The notes beneath the pieces are model-generated. The model was not told the origin of the DNA, ran no database searches, and saw only the letters and a program-made list of their open reading frames with translations. DNA of 64,000 bases, taken from NCBI RefSeq assembly GCF_024362695.1, contig NC_065408.1:2480001-2544000 (forward strand), written 5' to 3'. Source of the stretch: Pectinophora gossypiella (Eukaryota > Arthropoda > Insecta > Lepidoptera > Gelechiidae). The first letter of the stretch is position 1. Each line of letters starts with the position of its first letter. The translations under genes were made by a program, and so were the position numbers. Positions 35,136 to 46,261 of this stretch are shown piece by piece.

Positions 35136-38100
35136 TCAGGACTCGCGCTTCACCTCGGACGGGCCGGCCTCGTCCGCCGAGTCCGTGTCCACGCGCGCCG
35201 GGCTTATGATCTGGTCGTGCAGCGTGCGCAGGTGACGCAGCAAGTTCGACTTCACGTTGAATCCCTTGTTACACAGCCCGCACACGAATGGTCTTTCGCC
35301 TATACACGAAAGATTCATTAGGCGTCGAGTTGTTGACTCGTTAGGTTCTACTTCTATGTTTTGTTAGTATTAGGAACTTATGTTATATGGTTAAATAATG
35401 TAGGTTGTAAGCTACACTCCAAATGATAAGCCCACTTCATGTCCAGGCGTCTTCCGTATCACGTACCATTGATACAAAAATAACTACAGGGTGATAGTGA
35501 CATTGTAACAAATACTGCAGGGGATGATTCAGACCATGATTCTGAGTTGATATCAAACTGAATTTCCTGTCGGAAAATTCCACTTGATATCAACTCAGAA
35601 TCATAGTCTGTATCATCCCTCAAAGTTTTTCGTTACGATGTAACGAAAACTTTATTATTTTTATAACACCTTATACATATATTAAGAAATTATAATGATA
35701 CACTACATGTATTACAAAATCTATATCTAATTACACTAACCTGTATGGGTACGCATGTGTATGAGCATAGATGCGTGTGATGGGAACATCTTCTTGCAAT
35801 GAAAGCAAGTCTTGTTTTGCGCGCCCTCTGTGAAACGATTGTGACGTTTTGGTGGCTGACTGTTGTTTGATATGGCCAATTCTAGACAACCGACATCGAA
35901 CGACATTTAGAATAGGGTTCAGTCACAATTATAAGCGAGACAATCACAGTGTTGCGATGCTTTGTTTGCAGCCTACCATTTCAGTGTACAGTGAGATTGG
36001 ATCAGAAATTCGGTGCCAACTTTTGAAAGCGTACAAACAAAGCATTACAATAAAAATTTCGATTTTGAACATAACTGAAGTGATTATCATGAGTGTAGCA
36101 GGGTGTGGTGTTCAAAAAGTTGGAAATAATAAATATGAAAACGCAAGCAAGGAAAGGTTCTCTTTACAAACAGGCGAGAGTCAAATAAATCCTGTGGTCC
36201 GGTTTGTTGGTCTGTGTGTCGAGAATTAGCCACATACATAACAATCAGGTTTCAGCTATGTTAAACAGTAATAATAATTTGGAAGATTGCATATGTTAAA
36301 AACATTATTCCTGAATACGATATGAAATTATAAGTTTCTGAAACAGATTAAGACACAATCTAATTATGCTCCGACAAAAATAATTACGAATTTATAACTC
36401 GTAAAATCTGTGGTGTCGAAGTCGAAACATACATACATACAAAAACTATGGAATTACATTTGTTTCCTGTTTGACCTAGAAGGACGTGCATTGACCGAAT
36501 TGGAAATGTCCTTAGAAAAGGTTCAGTAGGATCTACTCTGAACTGGTGTGCGTGTATGAAACAATTGATAAAAAGCGAAGCAAATGGTCAAATGGGAATC
36601 GAACCCAATAATTATTGCACAGCCTATAGGCACTAATCAGTATGGTCAGTTAACCTAACATCCTTTGTCAAACTTCATAAAAGTTGTTCCTAAGTTTTAT
36701 GCCTTTCATTATAGATATGTTTGTGTATTCGGCTGTTTAAGTATTATAAAATAATTAAAATAGATTTCTATTATGAGAAGATATTTATTTAGGATATTTT
36801 TCTATCTATTATGGGCCACCCTGTATTTTATTATGTATTCTATTATATGCTATAGATAATTACTATTATATATATTTGAATATTATAATTAATAGACAAC
36901 TAACCTGACTCAGTGTGTGTGCTCTGGATATGTCGGACCCACTCGGCGGGGTTGGGGAAGTGCTTCTGACACAAGTCGCAGCGCAACAGGGCCGTGGTTT
37001 CTTCCGTATCGTCACTCTGTCGTTATACAAGGAAAAATATAAGTATTACCATGTTTGGAGGTTTCCATACATTTTAGATTTAGTACCAATGGTTTTGGAG
37101 TTTGGGTAGGGAAATATCTACTACGGAGTATGTAGTTCCTCTGCTGCGCCATGGAGTAACTAAATGTCGTCAACCGAATAAGCTTACATGTCACATAAGC
37201 GCCTTTTTGAAAATCTCTTCTCTCAATAATGTAATGAGTAAAAGAGAGACAACATACGTATAATGTGAATGAAAAGTAAATAGTTAGCAGATATGTCTGC
37301 CCGTAGAAAATTATGGATCTACCTACTCCACTCCAATCTCATCAGTCATCCCGTGATCATGGCACTTGCAACAGTGTCGAAATATCGGGAGTCTCATATC
37401 CCCATTTAAACGCGGTAAGAACCCGTTATTATGTGTTTTAATTAAGTAAATAGTTATGCGAATAAATGTGGTATAACAAATAGACTACCAATCTCTGTAA
37501 AAAAGTGACCGCGGCGCATCTTGTCACAAGTGACGGCGTGTAATGACACTTACGGTCACAAGTACTCTAAAATATGTACCTATATACACTTTGAAACCAC
37601 GTCACATTAACTTTTTTGACAAATTAAACCATAAGTCTCACTAAATATCAAATATAATAGTGCGATAGGGTTTTAAAGTGGGTACATGATATTGCTCATG
37701 TCTGTACAACTGATATTGCACTTCATTTGAAAAGCCATAACATCTTAATTTGAGGGAGCAAACTTATGGTATCTACATAACTTAATGTATACGTATTTAC
37801 AAAACGGTTCGGGCGCTTTTTAAGAAAAACTCCTTAGCAACTGAGAGCCTACATAAACAGCCTATTTACGTCCCACTGCTGGGCACAGGCCTCCCCTACA
37901 TCAACCGGAGGGGGTATGGAGCATACTTCACCACGCTGCTCCAATGCGGGTTGGTGGGGGTGTTTTTACGGCTAATAGACGGGACCAACGGCTTAACTTG
38001 CCCTCCGAAGCACGGAATTATCTTACTTTTTCGGACAATCAGGTGTTTCAAGCCTGTAAAGTCCTTACCAAACAAAGGACAGTCTCACAAAGTGATTTCG

Positions 38101-40543
38101 ACAATGTCCCCATCGGGAATCCCGACCTCCAGATCGTGACCCCACGGAGACTGAGAGCCTATTTGTTTATAACATGTCGCGTGCGTCAAAAATGTAAGGA
38201 GTAAAAGTCGTGGTACTAACCGCGGAGCGGTACTTCCGCTTGCGCGCGTGGGGCGCGTGCAGCCCGTGCTCCTGCACGTGGCGCACCCACGCGGCCGGCA
38301 GCGTGAACACCTCCGCGCACAGCTCGCACGTCAGCGGGCTGTACACCTGCGAAAGTCACGACACAGTACAATACATTGCATGTAGGCTCCTAGGTATGTC
38401 CTATCAGCCAGGATATCACGAGTTTTAGGGTTAGTGTTTCCATTCTAGGAAATTTGCCGTGTTGTATACAACACATACGAATACATACGAGAATATCTGG
38501 GACAACTCATCTCTACCCAACTTGACATCCAAATGCCGCCATTTGCCATGTACCTAGTTAAGTCTCTTTTGTAACTATTTTTTTTTATTTTGGTGCAATA
38601 AAGTGTATTTGTATTTGAAGAATTGATAAAATAAAAATGAAGACTTGAGATTGAAAGCTAGGGTAACCAATATGATACTAATAATAAGACACCTAAAGTG
38701 GCCAAATAATACAAAGTCCAGACAAAAGTGGAGCTAATGCATTACTGTCTCTTTTGTATTGTTCCATAGACATTTTTTTGGTTAAATTTGCCCCGAGAAG
38801 GAGCAGGCAAAGGGACATAGCCATACAGCCTGGTCAAATGAAATGTTTCTTCATGTAATGTTTCTTGAATTTGTTATCTTTGTCTTCAGTAAATTGTTAC
38901 AATACATGAACTTAGAACAATTTCCTCCTAATCAGAGAAGCAATTAACAATGGCAATAAATACTAGTTGGATGCCTTTGGGAGGAAATAATAAAGTTCAC
39001 ATTAAAACTATTATTGACTTACCAGTCCTTCATCTTCAATGTCCATGTCATCAATAGGTTCAGATTTGACGCTCATCTCAGCTTGAAACATTTCAGCGAT
39101 GGACCTTTCTTCCTCCTCTATACTGCTGGCATCCCAATCCGGTTCATCTTTCACCTGGATTTCTGTGCTTGTCGTGTTATTTGTTTGTGCTGACTTTTCT
39201 GTAACCAATAATGTATAAAATTAAAAATTCATTTATTGTGTAGAAAATAATAAAAACATCATAGAAGGGAAGCTACAAGGAAAGAGAGGAATGGGAAGAC
39301 CAAGAAGAGCTTACATTAAAATTAAAGAAATCATAGACAGATTAAAGAGAAGGCGAATGTTATGACTGAAGAAACTTACTTGAAGTCTCAGAAGCATCAC
39401 TTTCCTTGGAATCTTCAGCATCATTGTTAGTATCAGTCTTCTGTTTCTTGCCGTACTTCCGCTCTGTCGCATGTCTTCTCAGTATCCTGGGATGAGGGGC
39501 CTCATCCGGGGAGTCATCAGCAATAGTTGTTGGTGCTACTGTGATAGTCGGGCCTTGTGTAGAAGCTGTTGCAGTAGCAACTGATGAGTCTGATTGAGGG
39601 GCTTGTGTAACAAGAATGGTTTGACCTTTCGGGGCCCCTGGCCTTAGTGCAGCTTGTGTGCCACCTTCACTTGTTTTAATAAAGACCAATTTTGGTGGGC
39701 CGATAAACATTGGCCTGCAAAGAGAAATAATATTGTGAAGTTGCATTTACAACAATAGTTATGTAATCTTTGTACATACAAATGTATAGCTGAAACCTGA
39801 AAAGATTTTTTTAAATTGAATACTATCATTTTAGAAAATGACATGTTTCCATATTAGAATGTTTTGTATGTTAATTTTAAAAAATATGAAGATTTATAGG
39901 TACCTTGTAACTCCTTGCTGTTGTACAGGTTGAAAAGTTTTAAGTAATTTATCATCTTTTTTCACAGCTATCTTTTGCGGCTCCTCCGGTTTCTTCTGCA
40001 ACGTCTGTTTGTTGACGATGGCGGTGCTGTTTGCAGCCGTCGTCTTCTCTGCTGGAGTGGAGTCCCCACCAACTTCGTCCGTCTGCCGCCATAACCCACG
40101 GATCTTCAACACTTCACCCGCTTTTAAAACCGTATCCAGGACTTCATTTGAAACTGTTGTTTCACCTGAAAGTACAGAGGTGGTTTTGTCAGCTCTATCT
40201 TATAATTCACTTAAAAAATTGTTTTTTTCATTTAATAAACAAAATATTAACCTTTATACATATACTCGACTAAAATTTTGAGCGCCTTCGTTGATATTTC
40301 TGATGGTAGCACTACATACAGCATCCCACCCATTCGCATCACCGAGCGTTGGCCCTCGAACAGGTTGCTCAAGTAGACGCTGCACGAGCTCAGGATGAAC
40401 TTGTGCGCGGGGATCTGTGACCCGTCCATGGTGCACAGCACCACGTCCGTGAACCGCTCCGACCGGAGCAAAGCCGCCACCGACCCATTCAAGTGAGAAC
40501 TGTGCGAGTGCCATTTCAACTGGTACGTGTCCGTCGACGTCAT
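35136..40543 (-). CDS. BTB/POZ protein with four C2H2 zinc fingers
   Basis: Eight exons on the minus strand, in gene order 40543-40252, 40165-39904, 39714-39380, 39198-39023, 38346-38221, 37016-36905, 35827-35741 and 35299-35136, give 517 aa. The N-terminal BTB domain (about 1-120) contains YQLKWHSHSSHL, FTDVVLCTMDG, AHKFILSSCS and LVEYMYKGE, as in insect BTB-zinc-finger regulators. A low-complexity Thr/Ala/acidic linker follows. The fingers are C362/C365/H378/H382, C410/C413/H426/H431, C442/C445/H458/H462 and C470/C473/H486/H491; a TGERPF linker joins the last two. It is probably a nuclear DNA-binding regulator acting as a dimer. I cannot name the orthologue. The start is the ATG at 40543; an acceptor-like site (GTGATTACAG) about 30 bp upstream hints at a 5' UTR intron. 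Confidence 0.9.
35485..35674. mobile_element. MITE family A, copy 4
   Basis: A palindromic family A copy in intron 7 of the BTB gene. The central loop is deleted, so the two inner arms nearly touch. The right end carries a small extra inverted duplication of CGTTACGATGTAACG. Confidence 0.75.
37587..37681. mobile_element. Short MITE with CACTTTGAAACC ends, copy 1
   Basis: About 95 bp starting CACTTTGAAACCACGTCACA and ending in the approximate inverse GGGTTTTAAAGTG. A close copy lies at 57344-57436. Non-coding, in BTB gene intron 5. Confidence 0.65.
37849..38148 (-). mobile_element. SINE 1 copy in BTB gene intron 5
   Basis: The body matches the copy at 3639-3971, but the tRNA-like head is partly deleted: the B-box region is present and diverged, and the A-box is missing. 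Same strand as the BTB gene. Confidence 0.75.
39262..39363 (+). pseudogene. LINE reverse-transcriptase C-terminal remnant
   Basis: A short plus-strand frame encodes a basic stretch around RGMGRPRRAYI and ends at a stop. This is the typical extreme C-terminus of endonuclease-reverse transcriptase LINEs in insects (compare GRPRKTCIDQI in the 52.7-kb remnant). It is a 5'-truncated fragment in intron 3 of the BTB gene. Confidence 0.6.
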
Positions 40544-41199
40544 TGCTCTATCCAATCATTTTTCACTTCACACTCCTGTAATCACAACGTTTATAATTTG
40601 ACATAGTTAAAAACAATTTTCTTAGCGTTCCAAACATCTCTAACCTCAAAACATAAACAAACTGAGACGTTACTAATGTTACTGCGGTTCGAAAAGAAAA
40701 CTCGCTCGGTTATCACTTTGCCGTGATCGTCGGACCCTTTCGGGATGGTTCAATTTGAACTATGAAAGAAAGAGACGGCTTGGATGCGAAATCTCATGTT
40801 TGTCATTTCGTGATTCCATAGTAAAACAGAAAGCTTCTTTTCCGGAAATAAAGGATACGGATATCGAATTTTAATATTCATAATTCTAAATTAAAATTCA
40901 ATACATTATATTATTCTTGAAAATACTCGTTATACTACAAATCATAGTTTGTGCTGTAATAATTTTAGTTATATTTTTCATTTGTACGGCTTTTTACAAA
41001 TGCGAATAATTTAATAATTGATTTAATAAGTAATTTAGTTTCACACGACGCACTTCCTATGTTTCTATTCAAATAGAGTGGATATTTACCTGAATTTACC
41101 GGCAATATACAAAATCGTTAAATATTCAAATGTAACGTTTATATAATAATGAAACTAAATAATACTAATATCACAAATTTAAATACTTTTCACAAGTAT

Positions 41200-41470
41200 A
41201 CAAAATCTTATAATGCGCGCAACCACCGCGTGCGACCCTCGAATCCGGTGTGCGGCGGCTGCGGCTACAAAAATCGATAGAATTAGTATTGATTTAACGT
41301 GAAAAGCGGGGTTGCGCGTTTATCTCATCGATCCATGCCGGAGAGCGTCGGTGAGCGGTGCGCGCCTGCGTCGTGTCGGCGGGGCGCGCCGGCCGCCGCG
41401 TCGGCCCGGCCGCCGGCCGCCGGCGCGCCCGCCCTGCCGCGCGGCCACCCTGTTCACGCGCAAATGCGAC
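41200..41470. promoter_or_regulatory. CpG-rich island, possible BTB gene promoter
   Basis: A sharply GC- and CpG-rich block in otherwise AT-rich DNA, about 700-900 bp upstream of the BTB start codon. It is open on both strands, as GC-rich DNA often is. Its position and the acceptor-like site before the BTB ATG suggest a noncoding first exon or promoter. This is inference only. Confidence 0.35.
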
Positions 41471-42402
41471 CCACACAGCAACGCACACATCTACATATCT
41501 GTCCCTAGTTATAACTCACCCCTAACTACTAGCTGCATAGATATTATCCCGACGACTTTGCCGCATCGTGCATTTTATTTATTATTATATCAAGAATCAA
41601 TAATTATGCATGATAATCAAAATGCGCTGTTAGTAGCTTACAATGATTTATTAAAAAAGTCACCAAATTAAACTTCACGCTCCATCTCAAGCAGGGTAGT
41701 CAATTTATTAAGAGCGCCAAGGCGCCAGCATTTCACACTGACACCCTATTTGCTAATTTATAGACTCAAACAACTTTAGTAAAAAGTAAAACACAAGTTT
41801 GAAAATACAACAAAACTATTATCTTCCAAAAATTGTAAATGCGTTCTATTTACAATTTTTAGAAGTTTTTTCCCGCACAGTTACGTGCGTACCTATCTTG
41901 CCGTTGGAACTCATTAAAATAATATTTTTTTCATAGACCGAGCGTTATTGTTGACACCAGACCAGACACGTATGCCGAGAAACCGTCGTACCTAAATTAT
42001 ATTAGGTAAAGTATTAATAACAAAATTATAATACGACTTCGTCCGCACTTATAGCGGTGTGTATTTTTTTTTTTTTTGATTCCCTGAAATAACCTATACC
42101 CCTGATAACCTGTATGCATAATTTAATGCCAATAGGTTGGGTAATAAAGCGTGAAAACGTATCATAGTAACTCACTTTCTCTTAAAATATTGGGTGAATT
42201 TATAAGTTTAGTATCCTAAGGCCGTCCCCGTTTACACCAACTTTTATAACAACTTGTACTGACAGTTACTGCTGCGTGCTGCTGCCCTGTGTCAAGTTCC
42301 AGGTTCACATTCTAACTACTTGAGGTAATTTCAAAGCTTTTGTAAAATTTCTATGTCAGTTAAAACTTCAACAGTATTTAAGAATTTACATTATTTATTT
42401 GA

Positions 42403-42790
42403 ACAGCCTCCGTGGTCTAGTGGTTAGAGCGTTAGGCTCACGATCAGGGGCCTGTCTAATAAAACTTACAATTGTAAATTACAATGACAATTTGATGTAC
42501 ATTGCGGAATTTGTGAACACAAATATTTTGCAGTTTCATATTGGCTACGTAATGAACTACAAATTGTCGTTGTAATTTACAATTGTAAGTTTTATTAAAC
42601 AGGCCTCTGGAGGTCCGGGTTCGATTCCCGATGGGGACATTGTCGAAATCACTTTGTGAGACTGCCCTTTGTTTGGTAAGGACTTTTCAGGCTTGAATCA
42701 TCTAATTGTCCGAAAAAGTAAGATGATTCCGTGCTTGAAGGGAGGCCTGAGCCCAGCAGTGGGACGTATATAGGCTGTTTATGTTATGTA
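42403..42790 (+). mobile_element. SINE 1 copy interrupted by a MITE
   Basis: A tRNA-like head (GTGGTCTAGTGGTTAGAGCG) is split after CACGATC and resumes after the MITE with TGGAGGTCCGGGTTCGATTC. The body then follows, with an internal deletion before the CAGCAGTGGGACGTATA tail. The intact order is known from the copy at 3639-3971. Confidence 0.85.
42447..42606. mobile_element. Palindromic MITE inserted in the SINE head
   Basis: About 160 bp with inverted ends near GGCCTGTYTAATAAAACTTA and inner ACAATTGTAAATTACAA arms of about 45 bp. It separates the A- and B-boxes of the SINE. A 2-3 bp duplication (TC or TCW) is possible; the 3-bp class would suit PIF/Harbinger, but this is not settled. Confidence 0.8.
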
Positions 42791-44372
42791 TGTTACATTA
42801 TTATTTATTATGTATCAGTCAACAACCAATTATATAAAATTGTTTCTTCATATTTATGGTACCTAACTTGTCAACACACGGACAAATACAATTCGCGTGT
42901 ATAGAAGTACCTTCCAGTCGCCTGGACCTTCTAGTCACACATGGTATTGTATGATGACAGGTCTCCAGCCTGTGGTCGTAGTCCATTATTACAAGTAGGA
43001 AAGTACCTACTTATTTATTTTTCTTTATAGTATTATTTTTAGATATATCTTTATTATATTTATTTTTATTTATTTATATGTTTTTATTAACGTTAGGCTT
43101 GCGCAACGTTACAATATGTATTGTCCCTTAGTCGACTTTTTGATCATACCTCCTCGGGATTACAAACAGCTGACCGTATTCTTTGTTTTTTCCTTACTCC
43201 CAGTCGAGGAGAATAGAAAATAGAAGATATATTTATTTTTAAAATAATTTGCGGAAAATTTAAATATTTAATATACTTATATATCTAAATTAGACCTACG
43301 CGGCTTTAGAATCTCGCGCAACATTGCCTATATTTTTACCGACTTCTGATGAATCATTATGTCATGGCCGCAAGCTACAGAGGCTACAAAATATGGTGAG
43401 GAGTGGAAATCTGTTGTTCTATGTCTACATCTCAGCAGGGGATAATAGGATTAGAAGAAGAAGATTTATGACGCTTTTAAAAGTTGAAAATGGAAAGAAA
43501 CATAACAATTTAACGACGTTTTAGCAATTTATACAAAATTACGTAGAAGTTAACTAAGTAGTTAACTTTTCTTCGAAACTATTAAGCATACTTACGTGGC
43601 TCTAGTCGTGGACGAAAACTGCACAAAAATCACTCTCTAATAACAGTTTTAATATAAGCAAAAATTGGTTTATTTACTCCGTGAATTAAGTGAGAAATAA
43701 CATCGTCGTGGCGGTGAAAAACGCGCGCCGATCGCGTGCGCAGTCGTTATTGATTTCATCCGACCCCCGATGCCCACGCTTTGCTGCGCTATCAACCCCC
43801 TACCTCTATACAAATGTATATAGCTATATCTATGGCAACTATACACCGTCTGCTCTATCCCACCAATCGATCTACTATACATATCTCCGCATGGTTATAC
43901 GATGATTGTTTCAATGTGGTTTCAGTTTTCTTGTAAATATTATGCAAACTGCTAAAAGCTTTAAATCACAGTTTTATAACATGACTAAGTAACTTATAAG
44001 TTAAATGCGCTAGAAATTTGGCAAGTAATGCTATAAATACAAGCTGGACTATCCCAAAGCATTTCTAGGTTTAGATAACTATTTTTCGCTACGCGCGCGC
44101 TCTTTCCGGGGCTTAAAAATGAAGAGTACGCGCCGTGCCGTCGCCGCGGCCGCCGCCGCGCCGCCGGACCGCTTCTTCTATTGCGTGCGGCAAACACAGA
44201 ATCTTAGAATGTGGTCTAGAGAATATGTAAGACGAATGAAAATAGAAAGAAGAATAAAGGAAGTACTCCAGTTTCGCCATTATTACAAACGTGAAAAATA
44301 TCTGAATGTGTAGTAACACTGTTTAATGAGGACTTTTGCCTACATATACATACATATTAAATTATTCTATTT

Positions 44373-44727
44373 AGGGTCAGCGCAGACCAAGAGCAGCGAG
44401 GCGAGCACTTTATAATGATAACACTAAAACATAACTTTATTTCTATGACCATAAAGTTCAATTTTCTCCAAATATTGGCAAATCTTGGAGCGGTCTTTTT
44501 GACCAGACCTACTGTTTAGGTCTATATGTATTTTGAAATATTGACATGTATTACATTGTATTTAGTATTACGATTTAATACGTCTTAATATTGGCTCGCA
44601 GCGCTTCAAACTCGCGCGAGCAATTCAGCGTTATCAAACAATATTGCATTGTACGAAAATAATAATAAAGTTATTTTTTCAGGTTTTATCAGAACGTGTT
44701 CGCCTGATCTTGGTCTGTGCTGACCCT
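44373..44727. mobile_element. TIR element with AGGGTCAGC ends
   Basis: The left end AGGGTCAGCGCAGACCAAGA is mirrored by the right end TCTTGGTCTGTGCTGACCCT, with about 36 bp of paired termini and an AT-rich interior of about 280 bp. TTA and TAA flank the two ends. Non-autonomous; no frame inside. Confidence 0.7.
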
Positions 44728-46261
44728 AACGCTCAATGCCATACTCCGTCTGGTTGATTGAGAGGAGGCTTGTGTAGTTGTATCCAACAGTGGGACATAT
44801 CTATACTTATACTTAAGTTGTAATGTAACATAATTATATGAGCACCTATAATAGTTAGTGGGTATTATTATAAGATATACATACATAAACTCATGGCCAT
44901 AGGTATCCCTATTGGAGTGGGCAGAGTTACAAGTAACAAAGACTAATTTGCAGCCACTGATACAAAGTTTTAAGACGAATATGATTAACCTTATGGTGCC
45001 AAGGATCAGCCTATTTACCCATACAAATAATAATTTATATAGGTATATTAGACTCAACCATCTAGACGCAACCGAATTAAAATATCTATACCATATAGGT
45101 CCATTTACCCTAATAGTTTTGTTTATGCTATTATACTAATCTTATATAAAGAAGTTTAAGATCATCATTGTATTGTGTCTTTGGAAAACACCATATGCCC
45201 GTCCTTGGGTTTCTAATTTTTCACCAATCAATACATTAATTTTCATCGAAATCGATCCAGTGCGAAAAGGTAAGAAGAATAAATTTGTAATCAACAGTGT
45301 GTTACTGTAAATTTGGTTTATATTTATATTTATAATTTTTTTTTGTTTTGGTTTTCCCCATGACATGATGGACTAATGTTATGGGCGATAGGCTGATCAC
45401 TTATCACCATAAGGTTCATCATATCCAGCTTGCGACATCGTATCAACAGTGGCTGCAAGTTGTCTTTGATTACTTGTGGCTCTGCCCACCCCAGTAGGGA
45501 TTACGGGCGTGAGTTTATGTATGTATGTATGTATGTATGTTGGTTTTCCCCGAAGCGTAAGGCAAAGGGAACTATGCCCATACACCCATGTCTGACGTAT
45601 TTTTTTTCTCGATGATTAATGAAATGATGAAAGGTCATGATGATGAAACCTAAGCCCCCACCCTCGGAGTAGACTCCTACTCCGAACCCCAAACGAATTA
45701 ACTCAAAAGTCCGCATAAACTTTTGAGTTATGAAGCGGCTTCCCGGCACGAAGCGAAAATAGGCAGATACACTTTGTTTATTGAATACTCCAATATAATA
45801 ACACTCGCGAATGTCTTCCGACTAACTTAATGCGATCATTAACCACAAAACACCACTTCGTGTTAATTATTTAGATTACTCAATGAAGAAAGCAACTGTC
45901 CCGTTCCCGTTTCCCGCCGAAAAGCCTTATATTTATCAAAGACCAAGTATATTTATAGTTTAGTACCTTTGTTTAGTACAGTTTAAAACTTTTTAAAATG
46001 TTAAAAACAAAAGCAAAAAGTTTTTAACCAAAAAGACAAAAATATAATAATTTTGGATAAGTATCGGTTTCTCATAAATACCGGCTAATTATTATGTAAA
46101 TGATTTTTCTTCAAATTTGTAATAATGCGTGTATCCGAATTTAAGTACCTACTTTGACGTTTCAATGACCAAAAAAAAAAGGGAGTTGACAGTTGTGATG
46201 CGGCTGGTGCGGTGTTGTTTTTAGTGAATATTATAAATTAAATAACTGTAAAACATTGAGA

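Larger units (their letters stand above)
40544..46261. other. BTB/INTS5 divergent spacer
   Basis: No coding gene is supported. It contains a GC-rich island (41200-41470), a SINE with a nested MITE, a TIR element (44373-44727), another GC-rich patch near 44090-44180, a small (TGTA)n tract near 45519 and AT-rich filler. A 64-codon frame at 44119-44313 starts in the second GC patch but has no recognisable domain. The 5' UTR and promoters of both flanking genes should lie at the ends. Confidence 0.5.

Noticed and set aside
36420..36545. Another possible exon or gene fragment in BTB intron 6
   Set aside because: It resembles a diverged part of the dispersed TACATA-flanked repeat and has no coding signal.
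41294..41671. Open frames on both strands of the 41.3-kb GC island
   Set aside because: Open simultaneously on both strands, low complexity Arg/Ala/Pro, no conserved motif. More likely regulatory or noncoding.
44119..44313. 64-codon frame starting in a GC patch, basic and Ala-rich
   Set aside because: No recognisable domain, no splice partners and composition explained by the GC patch followed by AT-rich DNA.
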